This document shows positions 8,583 through 15,748 of a stretch of 64,000 nucleotides of DNA, one piece after another. The position numbers and the translations under genes were made by a program. The stretch covers positions 1 to 64,000 of the forward strand of contig NC_009668.1 in the NCBI RefSeq assembly GCF_000017405.1, read 5' to 3'. The notes below the pieces were generated by a model. It did no database searches and was not told where the DNA came from. It saw only the letters and a list, made by a program, of their open reading frames with translations. How positions within the stretch are numbered: position 1 is the stretch's first letter; each line of letters opens with the position of its first letter. This DNA is from Brucella anthropi ATCC 49188. Lineage in GTDB: Bacteria; Pseudomonadota; Alphaproteobacteria; Rhizobiales; Rhizobiaceae.

Positions 8583-8858
8583 TTACTCCTTTTCGCAGGC
8601 ATATTTTCCATTACCTGAGCAATATATGCACAGCGAGGTTCCGCAGGCTGCTATGCAATCTTGCCAAGTCTTATATTGACAGACTCGTGGCTTAGCAGCT
8701 TCCAGCTGCGCTGACGTTGCCCCATGGACGATTGTCTCTGCTGGATCAGTCGATGGTAATGTGGACGTGCTTTGTAATGCTGTGTTTGAACCCGCATAAG
8801 CAATTGTGGCATTCATTAACGCCAATCCAGCAACAACGAATAGTGAGTACGGTTTCAT
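8583..8858 (-). CDS. Small exported cysteine-rich protein, unknown function
   Basis: A 91-residue protein with a Sec signal peptide (MKPYSLFVVAGLALMNATIAYA, cleavage near residue 22-23). A Ser/Thr-rich linker follows, then a C-terminal knot with six cysteines spaced C-x6-C-x3-C-x4-C-x2-C-x7-C. I chose the ATG at 8858 because AAGGTGA lies at proper distance; the upstream GTG at 8867 overlaps that ribosome site. The gene is the only one between two inverted repeat arms. I know no matching family. The cysteine pattern suggests a disulfide-rich secreted peptide. Six cysteines in ~35 residues is unusual for a bacterial periplasmic protein. Confidence 0.65.
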   Translation of the reverse strand: MKPYSLFVVAGLALMNATIAYAGSNTALQSTSTLPSTDPAETIVHGATSAQLEAAKPRVCQYKTWQDCIAACGTSLCIYCSGNGKYACEKE

Positions 8859-9042
8859 GATGGTCACCTTACTGTTTCTGAAGAGCCTCCCGTTCTCATA
8901 TTATGCGCCCGCTGTCTTGCGAACACACACCCAAGTCTGCGGTAGTGTGTCGTATGATGAAAAGATATATCTGGCCAACGTGGGGCAAAGCCGAGTATCT
9001 CTTTGTGTTGGCCAAACTGGGCAGGGCTAAGGCCGACGGTTC

Positions 9043-9212
9043 TTGATCCGCTTGCATTTTCTAAACGTAAGTCATTGAATTTGCTGACGTGAAAATTATC
9101 TCAAACAGCCTCTTGTTCTCTCGGGATGGCATCTATCAATATCCAATCAATCATAGATGTCGAAAATCATTGGACTATTCCGTTAAAGTTTTTTCCGCCC
9201 CAGCCGAAACCG
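9043..9212 (-). repeat. Inverted repeat arm B (about 170 bp)
   Basis: This is the reverse complement of arm A (8268-8435), with about 22 mismatches over the best-aligned 151 bp. Its outer end reads CCGAAACCGACCCAATAATC on the plus strand, matching the partial copy near 8475. The arms could be two copies of a small non-autonomous element or the ends of a cassette. Confidence 0.8.
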
Positions 9213-9290
9213 ACCCAATAATCCGATCTGCTTCAATCAAATTGAATCGCACCCCGATTGTTTGACGGGCACAAGACATTCTCCGACATA

Positions 9291-9321
9291 AAAACGTTTT
9301 TATTTTTCTTGAAAACGTTTT
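9291..9321 (+). promoter_or_regulatory. Two LacI-type operators, 21 bp apart
   Basis: The palindrome AAAACGTTTT occurs at 9291-9300 and again at 9312-9321, a centre-to-centre spacing of 21 bp (two helical turns). Its central CG and A/T flanks are the typical half-site form for LacI-family repressors. It lies 45-75 bp before the lacI-type gene, suggesting autoregulation. I did not see the same palindrome before the gene at 10556. Confidence 0.7.
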
Positions 9322-9365
9322 TATATGTTGTTACCGTTTTGATATGACGATTGTGGGAGCTTGAA

Positions 9366-10436
9366 ATGTCGAGGTCGATTGACCGAATAAAAACGCGTGT
9401 GCGACCGACGATCAAAACGCTCGCGGAACACACGGGCTATTCGATTGCGACGATTTCGAAGGCATTGCACGGTTCGCCGGTCGTGACGGAAGAGACACGC
9501 AAGATTATTCTCTCCGCTGCAGACGAGCTTGGCTATCAGGCCAATGCCCGTGGCATGGCGTTGCGTACCGGCAAGACCTATCAAGCCGCCGTATTGATGC
9601 CGATGAATTCGGTGGCGGGTTATGAATGGGACGGTGTCGAATATACGCAGATTCTCAGCGGTCTCAGCCAGATTCTCGATGATAGCGATTATCAGCTTTC
9701 CGTTTATGGCTATCGCAGTTTTGACGATGCCTGTGCCATCACGCGCCGCATCGTCGATCAAAGCCTCGCCGATGGTCTGATCTTTTCAGGCGTTCTGGCC
9801 GACGATGCGCGCATCGACATGCTGGTCGAGGCTGACTTTCCTTTCGTGTCCCTGGGGAGATGCCGCAAATCGCTCGTTTATGCCCATGTCGACGTGGACA
9901 ATGAATGGGCCGCACATGCCGCAACTGCACGACTGATCGCTGGCGGGCACCGGCGCATCGGTCTGGTGAATGCGGATGCGCGTTTTTCCTATGCTCTCGA
10001 CAGGATCGATGGTTTTACGCGTGCCTTCACAGAGGCAGGTGCTGCGCCATGTACCGATCTGGTTATCGGCGGCGACTTGTCCACACGCTTCGGACGCGAT
10101 TCTGCGCTGGCTCTCCGGGAAGAGCGTGATCCACCGACGGCGCTGGTCTGTGTCAATGAAGCGACAACGCTCGGTGTGTTGTCCGCATTGCGGTCGCTGG
10201 GGCTGGAAGTCGGGCAGGACATCGACGTCATCGCCTATGACGACATCAATGTCAGCGCCTATTTCACTCCGCCGGTCACGACCCTCTATCAGCCGATCGA
10301 AGTGTTGGGGCAACGGCTGGGGGAATTTCTGTTGCGGCGTATGGGAGGGGAAGACCCTGCGCAATTGAGGGAGGTTTTTCGTCCGGAGCTCGTCGCGCGT
10401 CAGCCCGACGATCTGGGCGGGAAGCTTAATTCCTAG
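9366..10436 (+). CDS. LacI-family transcriptional regulator
   Basis: A 356-residue repressor. Residues ~13-60 form the LacI helix-turn-helix and hinge (TIKTLAEHTGYSIATISKALHGSPVVTEETR, then AADELGYQANARGMALRTGKT). The rest is a periplasmic-binding-protein-like sensor fold ending with HxYxxP-like TTLYQPIEVLGQRLGEFLLRR. I chose ATG 9366, with GGGAG 9-11 bp upstream, over ATG 9351. It is co-oriented with the downstream binding protein, permease, GH1 and SDR genes, with 119 bp between. A glycoside or sugar-amino-acid inducer is likely from context but not shown. Confidence 0.9.
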   Translation: MSRSIDRIKTRVRPTIKTLAEHTGYSIATISKALHGSPVVTEETRKIILSAADELGYQANARGMALRTGKTYQAAVLMPMNSVAGYEWDGVEYTQILSGLSQILDDSDYQLSVYGYRSFDDACAITRRIVDQSLADGLIFSGVLADDARIDMLVEADFPFVSLGRCRKSLVYAHVDVDNEWAAHAATARLIAGGHRRIGLVNADARFSYALDRIDGFTRAFTEAGAAPCTDLVIGGDLSTRFGRDSALALREERDPPTALVCVNEATTLGVLSALRSLGLEVGQDIDVIAYDDINVSAYFTPPVTTLYQPIEVLGQRLGEFLLRRMGGEDPAQLREVFRPELVARQPDDLGGKLNS

Positions 10437-10474
10437 AGCGGTTTGGCCTTCTCACGGGGTGGCGGGAACCGCTC
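10436..10474. repeat. Intergenic palindrome GAGCGGTT / AACCGCTC
   Basis: GAGCGGTT (10436-10443) and AACCGCTC (10467-10474) pair perfectly across a 23-nt GC-rich spacer immediately after the lacI-type stop codon. Short gagcg-type palindromes recur elsewhere in the window (50308-50348, 61221-61259). No T-run follows, so it is not a classic terminator. Confidence 0.5.
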
Positions 10475-10555
10475 CGGCGAACAGCTTTCAATGCTGTTTC
10501 AGAGGCGCAACCGCTTCGTGCATTCGTCGAAAGTGTTCTAATGGGAGGAGTACAC

Positions 10556-11302
10556 ATGAAAAAGACAATTCTGACTTTGGCGCTCGCGCTGATGTCCTCT
10601 GTCGCCGCACATGCGGCCGATCTTGAGGGAAAAATGCTCAAGGTCGGTTCCGACACGACCTCGCCGCCGATGGAAAGCGTCGATCCGGCTACGGGGCAGA
10701 TCGTCGGCTTCGATGTCGACGTGGTGAATGCAATCTGCGCCAAGATCAATTGCAAGGCGGAATTCGTGACCACGGGCTGGGATGGCATTTTCGCGGCTCT
10801 GGAGCAGGGCAATTTCGATCTCGTTGCATCGGGAGTCTCGATTACCGATGAACGCAAGAAGGCGATGGATTTCTCCGAGCCTTACATCGTCAACAGCCAG
10901 GCCGTTTTGATGCGTGCCGAAGATGATGGCCTGACACTTGATGACTTCAAGTCGAAAGGCAAAAAGCTGTCGGCGCAGGCGAATACGACCGACGCTCAGG
11001 TAGCCGAAGGTATTGTCGGCAAGGATAATGTTGTTGCCTATGACAGTTTCAGCGCCTCCGTCATCGCGCTCAAGAACAAGGACGTCGACGGCGTGGTGAT
11101 CAACGGGGCCAATGCACCCGCCTATGAAAAGGAATTCGCAGGCGAGCTCGTCGTTCCAATTCGCGACCTGCAATCCGATCCGCTGGGGCTGGTCTTCCGC
11201 AAGGGCGATGAAACTGCTGCCGCCTTCAATGAAGGGATCAAGGCCATCAAGGAAGACGGCACGCTCGATGCACTCATCAGCAAATATTGGGGCGCAAAAT
11301 AG
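10556..11302 (+). CDS. ABC transporter substrate-binding protein, amino-acid type (family 3)
   Basis: A 248-residue periplasmic protein with signal peptide MKKTILTLALALMSSVAAHA. Family-3 features are clear: KVGSDTTSPPMESVDPATGQIVGFDVDVVNAICAK at the start of lobe 1, WDGIFAALEQGNFDLVASG, and a C-terminal GLVFRKGDE...AIKEDGTLDALISKYWG. The family binds polar amino acids, opines and related compounds. ATG 10556 follows an excellent GGGAGGAG; the upstream ATG 10541 is part of that site. It is first in an operon with a permease, a GH1 glucosidase and an SDR, so the ligand may be a glycosylated amino compound. This is inference from context only. Confidence 0.9.
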   Translation: MKKTILTLALALMSSVAAHAADLEGKMLKVGSDTTSPPMESVDPATGQIVGFDVDVVNAICAKINCKAEFVTTGWDGIFAALEQGNFDLVASGVSITDERKKAMDFSEPYIVNSQAVLMRAEDDGLTLDDFKSKGKKLSAQANTTDAQVAEGIVGKDNVVAYDSFSASVIALKNKDVDGVVINGANAPAYEKEFAGELVVPIRDLQSDPLGLVFRKGDETAAAFNEGIKAIKEDGTLDALISKYWGAK

Positions 11303-11379
11303 TCCGGAACATTTCTGGCGGTGAACCTGCGAAAGTAAAGCACGTGCTGCCGAGATGATGCGCAAAACCAAGAAGGTGA

Positions 11380-11418
11380 GCCTATCCCGAAGAACGCATG
11401 GCGGTTTTCGGGATAGGC
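11380..11418 (+). terminator. Hairpin between binding protein and permease genes
   Basis: GCCTATCCCGAA (11380-11391) and TTCGGGATAGGC (11407-11418) form a perfect 12-bp stem with a 15-nt loop in the 216-bp gap. A weak A-rich tail follows and the operon continues, so partial termination or mRNA stabilisation of the binding-protein message is more likely than complete termination. Confidence 0.65.
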
Positions 11419-11518
11419 AAAACAGATAGAGCAGTTCCAACGACTCCAACTCCGTTGGCCTTGGCCCACACGCAACGCCTCTGGAACATCGCATCCAGAG
11501 GGTCGGGAGACGGTTCAA

Positions 11519-13165
11519 ATGTATTTTTTGATGCGCTTGCGTCCGAGCAACATGATCGTGCTCGCCGCACTGCCATTTGTCGTCTATCTCTTCGCCAGTT
11601 CAAACGACTACCAGCGTTCGCTTCTGGCTATCCTGGGCGTCGAGCCGGGATCATCAGCTTTCGTGCCGGGTTTTGTGCTGCTTTGCGCAGCCTTTGCCTC
11701 CGGTCTTGCCACGATGTTGTTCATGCGCAGGAACAATACGCGCTGGGGGATTCCTTGCGCGGCGCTCAATCTCCTGTCGGCTGCCGCGCTCGTGGCAACA
11801 CCTGTTGTGTATCCCTATCTGCACTCGGTTGTGGCCAATGGGGTCGATCCGTTCACGTCCGATCTCGTGGTGAAAGGCGTCACACCGCGGCGCCTTACCG
11901 AGGCCGCGGCACTAGCGACGGATCGGTACGGGTTCATCATCCTGTTGAGCTATCTCGGTGCGACCGTTCTGGGTCTGCTCCTGAGCCTGACGGGGCGATC
12001 CGGGAACGGATTGTCGGGATCGCGCAAGGCGGGTTTCATCCTGCTGGCAACGATCAACGGGCTTGGATTATTTCTTGTCCTCTTTGCAGCGCATGTGGCA
12101 TTTGCCGCCGGGGTTGCAACGACCATTCGGGCGGCCATTTCGGCCTATATCATTGCGGCGCTTCTGGCCCTGCTTTGGGTTGGCCTGCAAAAGCTTCAAT
12201 ATAGCAGCCGGGGAGACTTTATCTTCATCGGCCTGACGTTGCTGATGGCCTGCATGGCTGCCTGGTTTCTGTTTCAGCCGCGCCAGGCCTATACGCTCGC
12301 CGGCACCCTCGACGGCAAGATCGGCGTGGTAACCGGCACGCCATCGAGCATGATCGGTACGGTGCGATACGGCCAGTTTCCCGATGGTCCCGAAAACGAA
12401 GTGCCATTGCGCACATTTCGCGGTCCGCCTGAAGCGCTCGCCGCCCTTGGCAAGAAGGCGGATGTCAGCGCGGTTCTGCTTCCGGCGGCTTCAGTCCCGG
12501 CGAACGTGCCTGTCCTGTGGCAGACGGAAGCGTTGAACGACCGCGACAAGTCGGCGGGCATTGCCTTCGTCGTTCTGGCCATTGCGCTCGGATTGCTGAC
12601 GGCTTGCGGTCATATCCATCGCCGTCATCCTCTCTCCATCGGCTCAGAATTCATCGTGGATACGATCCGGGGCATTCCCATGCTCGTCATCGTACTCTAT
12701 GTCGGCCTGCCCTTGAGTGGCGCATTGAAGGACGCCACGCAGGGCGTGATCGATCCGCCGAATATGGCTCGCGGTGTGGCGGCGATGGCGCTGGCCTACT
12801 CGGCCTATCTGGCGGAAATTTTCCGCTCCGGCATCAACGCAATTCCGCGGGGACAAATCGAGGCGGCGCGGAGCCTCGGTCTCAACGGCTGGCAGACCGC
12901 CCGTCTGGTGATCCTGCCACAGGCTTTCCGTATCATCATCCCGCCGCTCGGCAACGAACTGATCGCTATTCTCAAGGACACGTCGCTTCTGTCGATCCTG
13001 TCCATTCGGGATATCACGCAGCGCATGCGCGAGTTCCAGTCAGCAAGCTTCCTGCCGTTCGCGCCGTATAATTCGGCTGCGATCTTCTACATCCTCCTCA
13101 CGCTGGCTGCGGCCAGTCTCGTCAGCACAATCGAGAGAAAATATGATGCCAACAAACATCGTTAA
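11519..13165 (+). CDS. ABC transporter permease, amino-acid type, with long N-terminal region and embedded binding-protein-like segment
   Basis: A 548-residue inner membrane protein, far longer than the ~220-residue norm for this permease family. Several transmembrane segments occupy residues ~10-250. A periplasmic stretch at ~258-342 (GTLDGKIGVVTGTP ... PPEALAALGKKADVSAVLLP) reads like part of a family-3 binding-protein lobe. The canonical permease core follows (~345-540), with DTIRGIP and the ATPase-coupling EAARSLGLNGWQTARLVILPQ motif. Its last 23 bp overlap the GH1 gene. No ATP-binding subunit is encoded in this operon; it must use one from elsewhere. Confidence 0.85.
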   Translation: MYFLMRLRPSNMIVLAALPFVVYLFASSNDYQRSLLAILGVEPGSSAFVPGFVLLCAAFASGLATMLFMRRNNTRWGIPCAALNLLSAAALVATPVVYPYLHSVVANGVDPFTSDLVVKGVTPRRLTEAAALATDRYGFIILLSYLGATVLGLLLSLTGRSGNGLSGSRKAGFILLATINGLGLFLVLFAAHVAFAAGVATTIRAAISAYIIAALLALLWVGLQKLQYSSRGDFIFIGLTLLMACMAAWFLFQPRQAYTLAGTLDGKIGVVTGTPSSMIGTVRYGQFPDGPENEVPLRTFRGPPEALAALGKKADVSAVLLPAASVPANVPVLWQTEALNDRDKSAGIAFVVLAIALGLLTACGHIHRRHPLSIGSEFIVDTIRGIPMLVIVLYVGLPLSGALKDATQGVIDPPNMARGVAAMALAYSAYLAEIFRSGINAIPRGQIEAARSLGLNGWQTARLVILPQAFRIIIPPLGNELIAILKDTSLLSILSIRDITQRMREFQSASFLPFAPYNSAAIFYILLTLAAASLVSTIERKYDANKHR

Positions 13166-14558
13166 AGCCCGCCAAGACCTGCAGCAGCGCGCCTCCGGAC
13201 TGGTCTTTCCGAAGGACTTTGCTTTTGGTGCCGCGACCTCGGCCTATCAGATCGAAGGCGCCCCTTATGAAGACGGCAAGAGCGAGAGCATCTGGGACCG
13301 TTTCTGTAAAAAGCCGGGCGCCATCATCGACCAGTCCAGCGGTGACGTTGCTTGCGATCACTACCATCGCTGGCGCGAGGACATTGCGGTGCTGAAAGCG
13401 ATGGACCTCAAAGCCTATCGCTTCTCCCTCGCCTGGACCCGGATTCTGCCGGGGGGGTACGGTGCGGTCAATTCCAAGGGAATAGGCTTTTACGACCGTC
13501 TCATAGACGATCTGCTGGAGGCGGGCATCGAACCCTATGCGACGCTTTATCATTGGGATCTGCCGCAGGTCTTGCAGGACAAGGGCGGCTGGTATGTTCG
13601 GGAGACTGCGGATGCGCTGGCCGAATATGCCTCGGTTGCCGTTCGCAGTTTCGGTGATCGCGTCAAGAAGTGGACGACGCTCAATGAACCATGGACCTTC
13701 TGTTGGTCAGGCCATGCCAGCGCCGAAGATGCGCCGGGCTTGGCTGATGGCGTAAAAGGCGGGGTCACGTCAAGCCATCATGCACTGCTTGGCCACGGCA
13801 AGGCTGTTCAGGCCATTCGTGCAGAACGCGCGGATGTCTCCGTGGGCATTGTGTTCGATCTCAACGTGGCGGAACCGGCCAGCGACGATCCGCGCGACGT
13901 TGCGGCAGCGAAACGTTTCGATGGTGCACAGAACCGCTGGTTTCTTGATGCCGTTTTCAAGGGTGCCTATCCGCAGGACATGCTGGAGCTTTACGGCGAT
14001 CTCCTGCCGCCCATCCATCCGGAAGACAACAAGACGATTGCGGAGCCGCTCGATTATCTGGGCGTTAACATCTATCGCCGGTCTGTGATCGCGGCAGGTG
14101 ACGAACTGCCACCGCTCAACTATCGTCGCGTACAGCCGGAAGGCACCTATTCCGCAGTTGGTTATGAAGTCTGGCCGCGCTGCATCTATGACATTCTTCA
14201 TTATGTAAATGACGGTTATGCGCCAAAGGAAATCTATATTTCCGAAAGCGGCGTGGCAACGCGGCCGGAAGATGTGGGGCCGGATGGAAACGTCTGGGAC
14301 GATCTGCGAGCGAAATATTATGTCGATCATCTGGAGCAGGTGGCCAAAGCCATTGATGAGGGCGTGCCGGTGAGGGGTTACTTCGCTTGGACACTGACAG
14401 ACAATTTTGAGTGGGCCTTTGGTTACACGACACCGTTCGGCATTACCCATATTGATTTCAAAACCCAGGAGCGTCGCGTCAAATATTCTGGCGAGGTTTA
14501 TGCCCTCATTGCAAGGCAGGACGGAAATATTGAAACGAGGAGCGCGGCGATTGGCTGA
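13143..14558 (+). CDS. Glycoside hydrolase family 1 beta-glucosidase
   Basis: A 471-residue enzyme without a signal peptide, so cytoplasmic. It removes terminal beta-linked sugars from imported glycosides. Visible GH1 landmarks are FAFGAATSAYQIEGA near residue 26, TTLNEPW with the acid/base Glu at about 182, YISESGV with the nucleophile Glu at about 368 (ESG in place of the commoner ENG), and GYFAWTLTDNFEWAFGY near the C-terminus that binds the glycone. It overlaps the permease gene by 23 bp in another frame, so translation is probably coupled. The pairing with an amino-acid-type transporter is unusual for a GH1 gene. Confidence 0.95.
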   Translation: MMPTNIVKARQDLQQRASGLVFPKDFAFGAATSAYQIEGAPYEDGKSESIWDRFCKKPGAIIDQSSGDVACDHYHRWREDIAVLKAMDLKAYRFSLAWTRILPGGYGAVNSKGIGFYDRLIDDLLEAGIEPYATLYHWDLPQVLQDKGGWYVRETADALAEYASVAVRSFGDRVKKWTTLNEPWTFCWSGHASAEDAPGLADGVKGGVTSSHHALLGHGKAVQAIRAERADVSVGIVFDLNVAEPASDDPRDVAAAKRFDGAQNRWFLDAVFKGAYPQDMLELYGDLLPPIHPEDNKTIAEPLDYLGVNIYRRSVIAAGDELPPLNYRRVQPEGTYSAVGYEVWPRCIYDILHYVNDGYAPKEIYISESGVATRPEDVGPDGNVWDDLRAKYYVDHLEQVAKAIDEGVPVRGYFAWTLTDNFEWAFGYTTPFGITHIDFKTQERRVKYSGEVYALIARQDGNIETRSAAIG

Positions 14559-15237
14559 CAACGGGCACAGGACCGTCCTCATTACTGGAGCCACACGCGG
14601 CCTTGGCCGCGAACTGGCATGGCAATATGCCAAGGATGGCTGGCGTGTGATCGCCTGCGGTCGTCGGCCGCCTGAAACGCCATGCGCCCCCGGTATCGAG
14701 TTTCAGATGCTCGATACGGCTGACCCGGTTTCGGTGGCAGCGCTTGGTGATCGTCTGACCATGCGTTCTCTAGACCTTGTCATCAACAATGCGGCTGTTC
14801 GCAGTCGCATTGCTGGCCTTGCGCCGCTCGATCCGGATGATTTCATGGCAGTCGTCAGGACAAATATGCTCGGCCCTGTTCTGGTAGCGCGCGCATTGCG
14901 GAACTGCCTGGTGCGTGGCACGGAACCGATGATTGCCAATATCAGCAGCCGGGCCGGCTCGATCTCAGAGGGTCTGCTGGACGATGACGATGACGATTAT
15001 GCCTATCGGTGCTCCAAAGCCGGATTGAACATGGCGACCGCCCAACTGGCCTTGGATCTTCGGGCTGAAGGCATAAAGGTGATTGCACTTCACCCCGGCT
15101 GGGTAAAGACGGAAATGGGCGGTGAAGGAGCAGTCGTGAATGCGGAGAACAGCGCGTGTGGATTGAAAACGGTAATCGCCGGTGCTCCCAAAACCGGGGC
15201 CTTCCTGTCCTATAATGGCGACAAAATCAGTTGGTAA
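14551..15237 (+). CDS. Short-chain dehydrogenase/reductase
   Basis: A 228-residue SDR. TVLITGATRGLGRELA is the nucleotide-binding TGxxxGxG motif, NNAAVRS matches the NNAG motif, and the catalytic region is NISSRAGS...DYAYRCSKAGLN (Ser, Tyr-x3-Lys). HPGWVKTEMGG follows. I chose the TTG at 14551 with GAGGAG 8 bp upstream. It overlaps the GH1 stop codon by 8 bp, indicating translational coupling. Upstream in-frame ATGs lie inside GH1 and lack ribosome sites. It probably oxidises or reduces the product released by the GH1 enzyme. The substrate is unknown. Confidence 0.85.
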   Translation: MADNGHRTVLITGATRGLGRELAWQYAKDGWRVIACGRRPPETPCAPGIEFQMLDTADPVSVAALGDRLTMRSLDLVINNAAVRSRIAGLAPLDPDDFMAVVRTNMLGPVLVARALRNCLVRGTEPMIANISSRAGSISEGLLDDDDDDYAYRCSKAGLNMATAQLALDLRAEGIKVIALHPGWVKTEMGGEGAVVNAENSACGLKTVIAGAPKTGAFLSYNGDKISW

Positions 15238-15320
15238 GCTGAAAGATCAGGACACTACGCCCGGCCATCATCTTCGACAAGAAGTGGGCGACGGCCGCTA
15301 CAATTCTCCGAGTTTGGTTT

Positions 15321-15440
15321 TCAGTTGCTCCTTAAAAGGAGTTTGAGCCGGGCATTTTCGGCTGCCAACGCTTTCGGTTCTTCAATTTTGTAACGAGACG
15401 TTTGCCGGTAGTCGCATCGTCGGGCGACCTTCCTGCTCGC
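15321..15440 (-). pseudogene. Possible decayed remnant of an IS3-type OrfA
   Basis: On the minus strand a short open stretch reads YRQTSRYKIEEPKALAAENARLKLLLRSN and stops. It resembles the C-terminal part of IS3-family OrfA proteins (...LKALEAENARLKKLLAE...). No start, inverted repeats or OrfB are visible. The rest of the 15238-15748 gap holds no gene; its last ~150 bp are AT-rich and presumably carry the autotransporter promoter. Confidence 0.3.
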
Positions 15441-15748
15441 GCTGGAATGGATTGAATAGATGCTGTTTGTCTAAGACAGGCGGCACGACGGCCTCAGCGA
15501 CGATAACCGATCACAGCTGCTTGAGCGGAACGCAAGGAACGTGTTGGTAGAACTTGCCTCCAGTGAGACGATACGGATTCAATCACAAGATTCATGATTA
15601 TATCGATTCACAGTTCAGTGTATTTATTCAATATAATAAATATAATTATTAGTAATCTAAGTTTTACAATAGAATTGTTTTTTTATTGGAATGGTGGATT
15701 ATACTCATATACATTGATCAAAAATCAATTATTTTCTATGGAAATATT

